A DNA stretch of 50,266 bases from NCBI GenBank assembly GCA_015056915.1, contig SVFK01000016.1:1-50266 (forward strand). The letters are read 5' to 3'. The DNA comes from Lachnospiraceae bacterium (lineage in GTDB: Bacteria; Bacillota; Clostridia; Lachnospirales; Lachnospiraceae). How positions within the stretch are numbered: the first letter of the stretch is position 1; each line of letters opens with the position of its first letter. The position numbers and the translations under genes are program-made. Shown one piece after another: positions 26,070 to 34,776 of the stretch. The notes below the pieces were generated by a model that saw only the letters and a list, made by a program, of their open reading frames with translations, was not told the DNA's origin and did no database searches.

Positions 26070-26669
26070 ATGGAAAAACAACTGATTATCTCCATTGGTC
26101 GAGAATTTGGAAGCGGCGGTCACGAAATCGCAGAAATCCTTGCAGAGAAATTTGGTCTGGAACTGTACGACAAGAATCTTTTAGAAGAAATTGCAAACGA
26201 AAAGAATATTAAACTTTCTTCTCTGGAGAAATTTGATGAAGTGCCACGTAACTATTTCTTTACCAGAAGCGTGCGTGGTCACTCCAACTCCATGGCGGAA
26301 AACCTTGCAAATATGCAATTTGACTTCCTCCGCAAAAAAGCAGCCGAAGGGAAATCCTTTGTTGTTGTAGGGCGTTGTGCGGAGCATGTTTTGAAGGATT
26401 ATCCTGCTCTCATCTCTATTTTTATCCTTGGCGATTGGGAACATAAGGTGGAACGCATTGCCAAACTCTATAACATGCCATTTGATGAGGCAGAAAATTT
26501 TGTGTTCCGCAAGGACCGAAAAAGGAAATATTATCACAACACCTATTGCAAGGGAAAATGGGGAGACTCCCGCAATTACGACATCTCCGTAAACAGCAGT
26601 AAATTGGGCGAAGAGGAAACCGCCAACATGCTGGCAGATTATATCATAAAGCGGCAGAATAGGAAGTAA
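26070..26669 (+). CDS. Cytidylate kinase-like family protein
   Basis: A 199-residue P-loop protein of the cytidylate-kinase-like group: N-terminal LIISIGREFGSGGHEIAEIL, where the phosphate loop reads GREFGSGG rather than GxxxxGK(S/T), VVVGRCAEHVL in the middle and FRKDRKRKYYHNTY near the lid. Standard Cmk enzymes differ in loop and length, so a house-keeping CMP kinase role should not be assumed. In operon with the upstream permease; the reason for that pairing is unclear. Confidence 0.87.
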   Translation: MEKQLIISIGREFGSGGHEIAEILAEKFGLELYDKNLLEEIANEKNIKLSSLEKFDEVPRNYFFTRSVRGHSNSMAENLANMQFDFLRKKAAEGKSFVVVGRCAEHVLKDYPALISIFILGDWEHKVERIAKLYNMPFDEAENFVFRKDRKRKYYHNTYCKGKWGDSRNYDISVNSSKLGEEETANMLADYIIKRQNRK

Positions 26670-26689
26670 TTCTAATATAGAAAATCAAT

Positions 26690-26740
26690 AAAGCGCTTTG
26701 TTGGAAAATTTATAGCTATAGTTTTCCAACAAAGCGCTTT
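26690..26740. repeat. 19-bp inverted repeat after the kinase-like gene
   Basis: Perfect 19-base arms beginning AAAGCGCTTTGTTGG, loop of 13 bases. The outer part AAAGCGCTTT is itself palindromic, so each arm can fold alone. Only a short TTT follows; it may be a terminator for the permease operon with an odd structure. Confidence 0.75.
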
Positions 26741-26911
26741 ACTGCAATTACTAAAAATGTAGTTTGTATGAATTGACACACATTAAGCTGTGTTATATAA
26801 TTATACACAGAATATTTGTGTCTTTTAGAACTATTGTAAGGTATCGTTTTTTAACAAGACAGTACCTTACTAATATAAAATTTCAATTTTACTTACAAAG
26901 GAGACAACATT

Positions 26912-27310
26912 ATGGCAAAAACAAACGGAGCACAAACAGTTGAACTTATCACAGGAAGAAAGATTGTAATGTCCACAGGTGTGGGAAAAACAAATATCGA
27001 CGAATTGAAATGGCTTACAGAAACCGTTTTGGCAAGCGCAAACAGCTGGAAGCAGACAGGCTGGGCGTATATAGCAGACTGTTCTCAGATGAGTCCTGTT
27101 GGTCCTGCTGAAGGCGGTGAGTTGGTTAAAATGACAAAGGCCTTTGTAGAAGCCGGTTGTCAGGCATTTGCTTTTGTAGAAGGCAACTCTATCATGTTAA
27201 AGATACAGGCTCAGAAAAATACACAGCGTTCCGAAACAGGAATTATGGAAGGTCATTTTGCAACCAGAGAAGAAGCACTTGCTTGGTTAAAGGATGAAAT
27301 TAAAATCTAA
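26912..27310 (+). CDS. Uncharacterised protein, STAS/SpoIIAA-like candidate
   Basis: A 132-residue soluble protein with no membrane segment. The alternating strands and helices, with YIADCSQMSPVGP followed by VKMTKAFVEAGCQAFAFVEG and C-terminal FATREEALAWLKDE, resemble STAS/SpoIIAA-like small domains that bind partners or lipids; this is judged by eye. Strong AAAGGAG site. It has its own 240-bp upstream region and lies 130 bp before the PilZ gene on the same strand; a link to c-di-GMP signalling is speculative. Confidence 0.68.
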   Translation: MAKTNGAQTVELITGRKIVMSTGVGKTNIDELKWLTETVLASANSWKQTGWAYIADCSQMSPVGPAEGGELVKMTKAFVEAGCQAFAFVEGNSIMLKIQAQKNTQRSETGIMEGHFATREEALAWLKDEIKI

Positions 27311-27440
27311 TATTTAATCTGATAATTAATGATTATACGGATAGAAAAATATAAAAAATTGACAAATTATTTATATTTTTCTATCTTTTTTTGTATTCTT
27401 ATGTTATTATTTCTATATATAAAAGTTGGGAGGTGCTATT

Positions 27441-28052
27441 TTGGGGTTCAAGCTGTCAGAGATTGATGTAGGTCAACGCATCACCTTATATATCAGTAGC
27501 AATAATAGAAACATGACTTTAGGCGCCTTTATCAAGAAGCAGCTAGCCAACAATATTGTGTCTATAACGTTGGATTATTCCGGTGATAAGAGATTGATTT
27601 TTGATAACGTTCAAATTGATGTGGAATTTACTCAGGATAATGCCGTTCCTTTCATTTGGCATAATGCCAAGATTACAACCTACAAAACAGAATATGTTTT
27701 ACAGGTTTTTACTGATGGCACCAGACACAACAGGCGTAATTCCTTCCGCGTGGCCGTAGCCACAAGAGCACAGTTTTATATGGCAGGTCGCGGATCGCAA
27801 TTCGTTATGATAAAAGATATCAGCTTATCCGGCTTTTCTATTGCAGACCGTAACAAGGAATTGGGATTATCCAAGGGCGACCGAGTATCTGTTTATTTTG
27901 AGGATATCGGTCATAAGCTTGATTTGGAAGGAATCGTCGTTCGAATAGAAGAACGCGAAGATATGACTGTTTACGGCTTGGAAATCTGTAACTTGTGTAA
28001 GGATTTATCATCTTATGTAAGCGTAAAGCAAAGGCGTAACAAAGGTAAATAA
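27441..28052 (+). CDS. PilZ domain c-di-GMP receptor (YcgR-like)
   Basis: About 203 residues. The N-terminal half resembles the flagellar-brake domain of YcgR (residues 1-90); the C-terminal PilZ domain has the c-di-GMP-binding RRNSFRV (RxxxR) and DISLSGFS (D/NxSxxG) motifs. It would lower motility when c-di-GMP is high. TTG at 27441 is preferred because GGGAGGTG lies just upstream. No cyclase or phosphodiesterase gene is in the window. Confidence 0.88.
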   Translation: MGFKLSEIDVGQRITLYISSNNRNMTLGAFIKKQLANNIVSITLDYSGDKRLIFDNVQIDVEFTQDNAVPFIWHNAKITTYKTEYVLQVFTDGTRHNRRNSFRVAVATRAQFYMAGRGSQFVMIKDISLSGFSIADRNKELGLSKGDRVSVYFEDIGHKLDLEGIVVRIEEREDMTVYGLEICNLCKDLSSYVSVKQRRNKGK

Positions 28053-28099
28053 AACACACATCCGAGAAGTGATTTCAGCTCTCAAGGATGTGTGTTTTT
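28051..28099. terminator. Bidirectional terminator between PilZ and M20 genes
   Basis: AAAACACACATCC / GGATGTGTGTTTT stem with a 22-base loop, T5 on the plus side and an A-tract on the other; it separates two convergent genes. Confidence 0.9.
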
Positions 28100-28101
28100 C
28101 T

Positions 28102-29541
28102 CTATAAGCATCTTATTAATCTCACATAAAATTCCACGGTCTTGACTAATGTATCTAGCGGAATGCGCTCATTGTGTCCGTGAATCAATGCCCGCTCCTC
28201 CTTGGAAAGCTTCATAGCAGAAAAACGATACACCTTGTCTGTAATACGGCAATAGTGACGGGAATCGCTGTACGCCAGCATGAGATAGGGTGATATCAAT
28301 GCATCCGGCCAGGTTGTGTGAATCACTTTTCTGAGCATTTCCCACTGCTCACATTTCACGTCGGAACTTTCTGTAGGATTCAACCCTGTTTCCACGTTAT
28401 AGGTGATTTGATCATCCTTTATCACCTTCTGCAAATATGCCACTGCAGAGTCAACGGTGTCCTTACCCAAAAGTCTCAGGTTCATACCTATGGATGCAGA
28501 GGGCGGCAATACATTAAAGGCCTTGCTTCCCTGCATTCTGGTCAGCGCGCAGGTGGTATGCATGATAGCACTCATTTCCCCACATGTTCTTTTACATATC
28601 TGCTTTAAAAGAGGGGCAAAGCACCACAGGTTTGCAAAAAGGAGCTTGTATCCAAAAGAGGAATGCCTTCCCAAGGTATCAAACATGGCTGCCACCGGCT
28701 CCGTCAGCTGCGCTTTGAAGGGATGCTTTTCAATAGCAACTATCGCCTGCGCCAGTCTGCCTACAACGGTATGTGTAGGTGGTGTGGATGAATGTCCACC
28801 CTCGCTCTTTAATGACAATTCCAGATTCACATAACCCTTTTCTGCAATACCGATTAGTGCACATTCCCGGGCTACTCCGGGAAATACCTTTTCTACCACG
28901 GCGCCGCCTTCATCCAGCACCATCGCGGGCTTAATACCGCGTGCTTCAAACCAACTTACTATAGCCGAACAGCTTGCACCGCTTGTTTCTTCATCCCCGG
29001 AAAAAGCAAGATACAGATCCTGCCGAGGTCGAAAGCCCTCTGAGAGAAGCTGCTCTACCGCCTCCAGAATACCACAAAGCGTTCCCTTCGTATCCAGAGT
29101 ACCGCGTCCCCACATGACACCATCCTCAATAATGGCATCAAAGGCAGGCTTGTCCCAGCCGTCCTCCTCCACCGGCACCACATCATAATGTGCCATGAAG
29201 ACATTGGGTGCATCTGCCTTTTCACCTTTTATGCAATATAATACTCCTGTTTGCCCTATCAATTCTCTGGTGGCATATGTATGTAATAATGGAAATCTGT
29301 CCACCAGTAATGCGCGGAATGTCTCAAACTCGCCAAAATCAGTCAATGTCTCGTCCGAATGTGACACCGTCCTACAACGTATCATTGCCTGCATATCTGA
29401 GACAATCTTATCTTGATTCAGCTGTACCTCACCGGATATTGTATCAGGCTCCGGATAAGGCTTAAACATCATTGCACGCACCAGAAGCACCACTATCCAA
29501 ATCACCAGCAGGGCTGTGGCAATGATTCCTGCATATATCAT
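28102..29541 (-). CDS. M20-family metallopeptidase with N-terminal anchor
   Basis: A 479-residue protein beginning with a membrane segment (residues 3-25), then an M20/M25/M40 dizinc hydrolase: [11 protein letters not shown] (HxD zinc ligand), [23 protein letters not shown] (catalytic Glu) and a C-terminal [11 protein letters not shown]is. Similar to anchored carboxypeptidases or amidohydrolases of the PM20D type; substrate unknown. The ribosome site is AAGGA at good distance. Confidence 0.9.
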   Translation of the reverse strand: MIYAGIIATALLVIWIVVLLVRAMMFKPYPEPDTISGEVQLNQDKIVSDMQAMIRCRTVSHSDETLTDFGEFETFRALLVDRFPLLHTYATRELIGQTGVLYCIKGEKADAPNVFMAHYDVVPVEEDGWDKPAFDAIIEDGVMWGRGTLDTKGTLCGILEAVEQLLSEGFRPRQDLYLAFSGDEETSGASCSAIVSWFEARGIKPAMVLDEGGAVVEKVFPGVARECALIGIAEKGYVNLELSLKSEGGHSSTPPTHTVVGRLAQAIVAIEKHPFKAQLTEPVAAMFDTLGRHSSFGYKLLFANLWCFAPLLKQICKRTCGEMSAIMHTTCALTRMQGSKAFNVLPPSASIGMNLRLLGKDTVDSAVAYLQKVIKDDQITYNVETGLNPTESSDVKCEQWEMLRKVIHTTWPDALISPYLMLAYSDSRHYCRITDKVYRFSAMKLSKEERALIHGHNERIPLDTLVKTVEFYVRLIRCL

Positions 29542-29700
29542 TTCAAATCCTTCTTTCGTATTTTCTGCTTATTATAAAGATTCTGTTTTGACTGCTCCAG
29601 ATATATTTATCATATCACAACTATTATGACAAATAAATAGAAAGAAGCTTGTTCCCAACAGGAAGATTATAGTGTATACTATCCTCGTAAGTCTTTCATA

Positions 29701-29738
29701 AATTGTTGACGGTGGTGCTGTGCCGTCAGCGGACAATT
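29701..29738 (+). promoter_or_regulatory. Structured leader upstream of luxS
   Basis: Two-part stem AATTGT/ACAATT (29701-29706, 29733-29738) enclosing TGACGG/CCGTCA (29707-29712, 29723-29728), with a GCGG asymmetric bulge. It lies about 45 bp before the luxS start and after a possible -10 TATACT at 29675. No T-tract. I do not recognise a known riboswitch here. Confidence 0.55.
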
Positions 29739-29784
29739 AATTACATGCGCACTTATCGATCATACAGCACAGAAAGAGGTAATT

Positions 29785-30264
29785 ATGGAGAAAATTGCAA
29801 GCTTTACCATTGATCATATTAAACTGCAGCCCGGCGTATATGTGTCCCGCAAGGACAATGTAGGCGCTGAGGTGATTACTACCTTTGACCTGCGTATGAC
29901 AAGTCCCAACGAGGAGCCTGTTATGAATACTGCCGAGATGCACACCATTGAACATTTGGCTGCGACCTTTTTGCGCAATCATACAGATTATAAGGATAAA
30001 ACAATTTACTTTGGTCCCATGGGCTGTCGCACCGGTTTTTATCTGCTGTTGGCAGGGGATTATACCTCCGGGGATATTATTCCCTTAATGATTGAAATGT
30101 TTGAATTTATCAGTACTTTTCAGGACGAAGTACCCGGAGCTTCCGCCAAAGACTGCGGCAACTATCTGGACATGAATCTGGGGATGGCCAATTATCTGGC
30201 GAAGCGCTATCTGGAACAGGTTCTTTATTCTATCGATGAAAGCAGACTGGTATACCCGGAATAA
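29785..30264 (+). CDS. luxS: S-ribosylhomocysteine lyase LuxS
   Basis: A 159-residue enzyme with the metal site HTIEHLAATFLRNH (HxxEH), the catalytic Cys in GPMGCRTGFYLL, and the third ligand in KDCGNYLDMNL. It cleaves S-ribosylhomocysteine to homocysteine and DPD, the precursor of autoinducer-2. It precedes mtnN by 33 bp, so both steps from S-adenosylhomocysteine are co-expressed. Ribosome site GAGG. No AI-2 uptake genes are in view, so a metabolic role is certain and signalling is not. Confidence 0.97.
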   Translation: MEKIASFTIDHIKLQPGVYVSRKDNVGAEVITTFDLRMTSPNEEPVMNTAEMHTIEHLAATFLRNHTDYKDKTIYFGPMGCRTGFYLLLAGDYTSGDIIPLMIEMFEFISTFQDEVPGASAKDCGNYLDMNLGMANYLAKRYLEQVLYSIDESRLVYPE

Positions 30265-30297
30265 TAATGATTACTCGTGAAAGGAATGAATATTAAA

Positions 30298-30996
30298 ATG
30301 AGCAAAATAGGAATTATCGGAGCAATGGAGCTTGAGGTAGAAGCACTGAAGGCCAAAATGAGTGCCTCTAATATTGTAACAAAAGCCGGAATGGACTTTT
30401 ACGAAGGTACTCTGAACGGTGCCGCCGTTGTAGTAGTGCGCAGCGGTATCGGTAAGGTAAATGCCGCTCTTTGCGTACAGATTCTGGCGGATGTTTTCGA
30501 GGTTACCCACATTATTAATACCGGCGTAGCCGGTTCCCTGAATGCCAAGCTGGATATCGGTGATATTTTAGTATCCAGAGATGCTTTGCATCACGACATG
30601 GATGTAACAATTTTCGGCTATCAGTTAGGAGAGGTTCCGCAGCTTGGCTTCCGCGAGTTTGCCGCTGATGTGAGATTAACTGAATTGGCAATCGCCTCCA
30701 GTCAAAAGGTAAATCCTGACATTCATACCCTTGCCGGCAGAGTGGTAAGCGGTGACCAATTTATATCCACCAAAGAGGTAAAGAATAAATTAATTGAAGT
30801 TTTCCAAGGGGATTGTGCAGAAATGGAAGGTGCCTCCATCGCTCACGGAGCTTACCTGAATCAGATTCCTTTTGTGATTATCCGGGCAATCTCCGACAAA
30901 GCGGACGACAGTGCCGAAATGGATTATCCCGTATTTGAGAAAGCCGCTGCCCTCCACTCCGCAAGACTTGTAGAGGACATGGTACAGAAAATTTAA
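30298..30996 (+). CDS. mtnN: 5'-methylthioadenosine/S-adenosylhomocysteine nucleosidase
   Basis: About 232 residues with Pfs/MTAN features: KIGIIGAMELEVEALKAKM at the start, IINTGVAGSLNAKLDIGD, VSGDQFIS, the ribose-binding AEMEGASIAHGA and catalytic Asp in RAISDKADDSA. It splits SAH to adenine and S-ribosylhomocysteine for LuxS and recycles methylthioadenosine. The start is uncertain: ATG at 30298 gives the conserved N-terminus, ATG at 30286 is nearer the AAAGGA site. Confidence 0.96.
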   Translation: MSKIGIIGAMELEVEALKAKMSASNIVTKAGMDFYEGTLNGAAVVVVRSGIGKVNAALCVQILADVFEVTHIINTGVAGSLNAKLDIGDILVSRDALHHDMDVTIFGYQLGEVPQLGFREFAADVRLTELAIASSQKVNPDIHTLAGRVVSGDQFISTKEVKNKLIEVFQGDCAEMEGASIAHGAYLNQIPFVIIRAISDKADDSAEMDYPVFEKAAALHSARLVEDMVQKI

Positions 30997-31007
30997 ATAA
31001 TAACAAA

Positions 31008-31249
31008 ATGCTGGGGCAGAAATTTGTACCGCCCACAATGGTCAGTTGTGTTTGCGGCTGCGGAGCCAAGTTGCACTAAGAATTGCCAAATCTGCTAAGT
31101 GCGTTACCAAAAATTCGAAAACTCGCTACGCTCAAACAGACGAATTTTTGGCAACAACGCATCTTTGTCAATCCTAAGAGCAACTAAGGCTCCTGTAGAT
31201 GCAAACACAACTGACCATTGTGGGCGGTACAAATTTCTGCCCCCGGCAT
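31008..31249. repeat. 242-bp palindromic element
   Basis: Outer arms at 31013-31055 and 31201-31243 are perfectly complementary over 43 bp and extend with ATGC/GCAT beyond. Pairing resumes inside (GGAGCC/GGCTCC; CCAAAAATTCG at 31107-31117 with 31141-31151), leaving a 23-base apex at 31118-31140. Almost the whole element can fold as one long hairpin. It fills the gap between convergent mtnN and gtrA-like genes. The part 31164-31201 is 33/38 identical to 41931-41968. Could be a miniature mobile element or structured 3' UTR. Confidence 0.85.
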
Positions 31250-31256
31250 TTAAACA

Positions 31257-31703
31257 TTATTTTACATTATCTTTTTCTTTTTTATCGTTAAATACAAATA
31301 ATTTACTGAAGACGTAGTTGGCGATGATAACCAGTACGGCTGAGATTACGGTTGCGATAATCAAATGTACACCGATTGCAGTCAACACCTGCATTACCAC
31401 AATATCCAAAACCCACGTGGATACGCGGGAGAGCACGAATTTTGGGGCTTCCTTCAGCATGGGTTCATGGCTCTTAAATACAAATCTGCGATTGGTAAAA
31501 TAAGCAAAAATAACTCCCGCCGTCCAGTTGATAGTGCTCAATATAAAATTCTCAACAGGCGTAGGATACATTGTATTTCCAAAGAAAATTGCATTGGCAA
31601 GAAACTTTGCTGCCCACGATACTACTGTGGTCAGACCACCCACTATCAGGTAAGCAATAATCTCCTCATATTTGCGCCATAATTCTTTTATCCGATTAAT
31701 CAT
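31257..31703 (-). CDS. GtrA-like family membrane protein
   Basis: A 148-residue protein with four predicted membrane segments (about 17-38, 50-70, 88-108, 115-135). The N-terminal YLIVGGLTTVVSWAAKFLAN and TNRRFVFKS between segments are typical of GtrA-like proteins, which help move lipid-linked sugars across the membrane. No glycosyltransferase partner is adjacent. Confidence 0.87.
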   Translation of the reverse strand: MINRIKELWRKYEEIIAYLIVGGLTTVVSWAAKFLANAIFFGNTMYPTPVENFILSTINWTAGVIFAYFTNRRFVFKSHEPMLKEAPKFVLSRVSTWVLDIVVMQVLTAIGVHLIIATVISAVLVIIANYVFSKLFVFNDKKEKDNVK

Positions 31704-31819
31704 TTGATTCCTCTTTTCTAAATATTTCTTCTCAAAATATTTTGTGGATAGTAAACAAATCTACAACATAAATAAATTACTATGCTTGTCTCCGGTTGTC
31801 AAGTCAGAGTCCCTTGTGA

Positions 31820-32782
31820 CTACGGATTCACCACATTTCGGTCTTCTCCGCGCATAAAAGCTTTAATATTCTCATATACACCCTCCACGCAACGGGTACG
31901 CGCTTCCACACTTGCCCATGCCAGATGAGGCGTAATAATCAGCTGATTACTGTCCTGTAGCTTACTTAAGGGATTGGTAATCTCCAAGGGCTCCTTCTCT
32001 ATTACATCCAGACCTGCCGCCTGAATCTCGCCTGCCACCAATGCGTTATACAGGTCGGTATTATTTACTACCGGACCTCTTGCCACATTGATGAGGATGG
32101 CTGTCTTCTTCATCTTCTGCAATGCTTCTTTGTCAATAAAATTCCGCGATATATCACTTAACGGACAATGCAGGGAGAGGAAATCGCTCTCCTGAAGCAA
32201 TGTGTCTTTATCCACCTGTTCGTAGTCCTTACAGGTACTCTTACCGGTAATGGAATGGAAAATCACTCTGCACCCAAATGCTTTCGCAATAGAAGCCACT
32301 TTTCTTCCGATATTACCCATACCTACAATGCCCCAGGTCTTGCCTGCCAGTTCATAGAAGGGTATGTCAAAATTGGAAAAACGATCTTGAGCGCTGTATG
32401 CTCCGGATTTCACATAATCATCATAGTGCGCCAGCTTCTGACTTAAGGCCAATGCCAGTGTAAATGTATGTTGGGCAACCATAGCTGTGCAATAATCCAC
32501 TACATTAGTCACCTTGATGCCTCTGGCTTTGCAATATGCCAAATCACAATTATCAAAGCCTGTCGCCAATTCACAAATCAGCTTTACATTGGGAGCATCC
32601 TTTAAGGTTCTCTCGTTCATCGGCGATTTGTTGGCAATAATGACATCCGCATCCTTGATACGCTCCCGTACTTCCTCCTCCGTCACCGTATTGCGATAAC
32701 AGGTCACATTACCCAATTCACTCCAACAGTCAACAGATATATCTGTGCCTGCGCTGTTTCTTTCCAATGCTACAATATTCAT
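31820..32782 (-). CDS. D-2-hydroxyacid dehydrogenase
   Basis: About 320 residues: substrate domain, then NAD Rossmann fold with WGIVGMGNIGRKVASIAKAF, the LINVARGPVVNNTDL catalytic Arg loop, and the Glu-His relay ending in ITPHLAWASVEARTR. Family members reduce 2-ketoacids (glycerate, lactate, phosphoglycerate types); the substrate cannot be told. ATG at 32782 follows GGAGGAG; the frame extends slightly upstream through that site. Confidence 0.93.
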   Translation of the reverse strand: MNIVALERNSAGTDISVDCWSELGNVTCYRNTVTEEEVRERIKDADVIIANKSPMNERTLKDAPNVKLICELATGFDNCDLAYCKARGIKVTNVVDYCTAMVAQHTFTLALALSQKLAHYDDYVKSGAYSAQDRFSNFDIPFYELAGKTWGIVGMGNIGRKVASIAKAFGCRVIFHSITGKSTCKDYEQVDKDTLLQESDFLSLHCPLSDISRNFIDKEALQKMKKTAILINVARGPVVNNTDLYNALVAGEIQAAGLDVIEKEPLEITNPLSKLQDSNQLIITPHLAWASVEARTRCVEGVYENIKAFMRGEDRNVVNP

Positions 32783-32826
32783 AGTCTGCTCCTCCAACAT
32801 TCTATATCTGATAAGGTCTTTTCTCC

Positions 32827-33048
32827 TTATTCAGAGTTATCATGCTTATAATAAATCTTGTCCGTTCTGTTGTCTACTACATGTGTGCTCTTAAATTCCA
32901 CCTGCGCGTCAATCTCCTTCAGCCAGTCCCTCTTTTTGGGTGATTGCTCTCTATTCCACAGCAATACCAGACAAAAACTGATGAGAAAGGCAATCATCAC
33001 TCCCAGCAGAATAGCGGATATATACGTTATCTCAAATCCGACTTGCAT
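32827..33048 (-). CDS. Small single-pass membrane protein
   Basis: A 73-residue protein with a membrane segment at about residues 8-29 (ISAILLGVMIAFLISFCLVL) followed by a charged soluble tail. It starts just after the stop codon of the zinc-ribbon membrane protein and shares its operon, so it is likely a partner. No family recognised. Confidence 0.7.
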   Translation of the reverse strand: MQVGFEITYISAILLGVMIAFLISFCLVLLWNREQSPKKRDWLKEIDAQVEFKSTHVVDNRTDKIYYKHDNSE

Positions 33049-33049
33049 A

Positions 33050-34645
33050 TTATGTGTGTACCTCCTCTTCTCCTCCTCTGATGTTAAATTGGGGTAACGG
33101 CCGCGTTATCATCCTGTTTTTAATATTAATTACATCTATCATACTCCATATTATCATTCCTACACTAACAGATGCGATGGCATAATAAAAAGCGTAATTC
33201 CCGGGATGGACGACTAATATAATAAATGACAGCAATATTGCCAAAAAAGGCTTTATTAAATAGATAAGCTTCTTTTTCCACTGCTTCTTATACTCATCCA
33301 CATTGTAGTAAGGAATATCATTCACCCGATAGCTCTTACAAATTTTTACAGCCAAAATACTTAAAAACGTCACCTCTGTTACTGCCAAAATAATTGACGG
33401 ATACATCTTGAAAATCAATTTTGTCTGCCAACAAAACGTGACAATCATAACTGCGGCATACGCCAATATGAGCAACCAATTTTTAATTTTCTCTTTCCTG
33501 TTTCGCTTTTCCTGCTCACTCTCAAATACTAATTGCAAATCCTCGTAAAATTCATTTGTTAAATACTGTGATGTGTGCTCATGAATCACAATACAGGCCG
33601 CAGAGGACAATAAAATCAAAATAATCAGCAGTACCTCCGGCTTTACAGCCAGACAAAAACTGAAAAGCAGGGTAAGGGGAATTGCCAATAGCAAGGCGGT
33701 AATCACAAATTTCTTAATATCTATAGGCAGATCCACCGCCACCTTTCCCGTCTGTCCGTTAACAACACCATATGCTACTCGGTCCTTCTTGCGATATGCT
33801 AAAAACCATACCGGAAACATCGCCAATTCTTCTTTGGTTTCCTGTTCCCGCAGTGCTCTTTTTAACGAAACATTTTCCTCCGGTTCATCAAAATTGTAAT
33901 AGGGGTATTGCTTCTTAAACTGTTCATAGCCGTGTTCTACGGCAACATTTTGGGCAACCTCACAATAATCATCTGCGTTAACATCATTTGTATCTGCGTA
34001 AAATCCACTGAGAAAGGACGAGGTAAAAGGCAGCTTTGCATCTAGGTCAAAGGGCTCAATAAGACTGCTCAACTGATCCGGAAACGCTGAGGAAGCATCA
34101 AAAGAAAAGCCCTCATACTTGGACTCTACTTTGGTAGATAATGTTGTATGCTCTACAAATTTATAATTACCACTTTGAGAGGTACGATTTCCTTCAAAGG
34201 TTATTCTGTCATTGCCCTCCACACTACAAAGCCAGTACGGCATGTAGATTGCCCGGAATTGTTGAATTGCCTTTTCGTCCTTAAGCTCCCTGGGGGCAAA
34301 AAAGGCTCCCTTAACCATTTCCTTATAAGCCGCCTTACAATCTTCCTTTGTTTTCTGAAAAGGGATAATATATTTGGGTCTTTTACATTTACTGATCCGA
34401 CCTGTCAAAATAGCAGAGGAACCGCAATAGCTGCAAAAGGTAGCTGCCGTAGTATCATCACTTAAAAGTTGTCCTCCGCATTGCGGACACAAATAAACGG
34501 TTGCATCAAAGTATTCACTTTCCTCTGCATCCCGGTCTTTCTCGATCTCATAAGGATCTAAACTTGCTTCACAAACATCGCAGAATAACTGCTGCCTCTC
34601 TATGTCAAATCGCAGATTCGCTGCACAATTAGGACACTCGTACAT
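33050..34645 (-). CDS. Zinc-ribbon membrane protein of unknown function
   Basis: About 531 residues. The N-terminus has two zinc ribbons: CPNC...CDVC (about residues 4-24) and CPQC...CSYC (about 53-73), as in TFIIB-like zinc-finger proteins. A soluble beta-rich region follows (about 80-300), then about six membrane segments (roughly 312-350, 390-450, 470-510). ATG at 34645 follows AGGAGA. Similar proteins are common in Lachnospiraceae and uncharacterised. Co-transcribed with the small membrane protein downstream. Confidence 0.83.
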   Translation of the reverse strand: MYECPNCAANLRFDIERQQLFCDVCEASLDPYEIEKDRDAEESEYFDATVYLCPQCGGQLLSDDTTAATFCSYCGSSAILTGRISKCKRPKYIIPFQKTKEDCKAAYKEMVKGAFFAPRELKDEKAIQQFRAIYMPYWLCSVEGNDRITFEGNRTSQSGNYKFVEHTTLSTKVESKYEGFSFDASSAFPDQLSSLIEPFDLDAKLPFTSSFLSGFYADTNDVNADDYCEVAQNVAVEHGYEQFKKQYPYYNFDEPEENVSLKRALREQETKEELAMFPVWFLAYRKKDRVAYGVVNGQTGKVAVDLPIDIKKFVITALLLAIPLTLLFSFCLAVKPEVLLIILILLSSAACIVIHEHTSQYLTNEFYEDLQLVFESEQEKRNRKEKIKNWLLILAYAAVMIVTFCWQTKLIFKMYPSIILAVTEVTFLSILAVKICKSYRVNDIPYYNVDEYKKQWKKKLIYLIKPFLAILLSFIILVVHPGNYAFYYAIASVSVGMIIWSMIDVINIKNRMITRPLPQFNIRGGEEEVHT

Positions 34646-34706
34646 CGCTTTTCTCCTGTAGTAAGATTTATCCATTCTTAAATGTAACAAGACTTTTTCA
34701 TAAAGT

Positions 34707-34742
34707 AAAAGAACCTGCGAAAGAACACTCCGCAGGTCCTTT
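34707..34742 (-). terminator. Terminator after the glucose-6-phosphate isomerase gene
   Basis: On the minus strand ACCTGCG / CGCAGGT stem with an 11-base loop followed by TTCTTTT, about 35 bp past the stop codon. Confidence 0.85.
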
Positions 34743-34776
34743 ATTTATCTCTTACTAATACATTAACAAGAGTTTA

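Noticed and set aside
29542..29784. SAM or SAH riboswitch upstream of luxS
   Set aside because: No recognisable SAM-I, SAM-II or SAH core elements; only a simple two-part stem is visible.
31099..31317. Plus-strand frame with ILRATKAPVDANTTDHCGRYK inside the palindrome
   Set aside because: It covers the palindrome arms and runs antisense into the GtrA gene; the peptide similarity to the other repeat copy is explained by DNA-level repeat identity.
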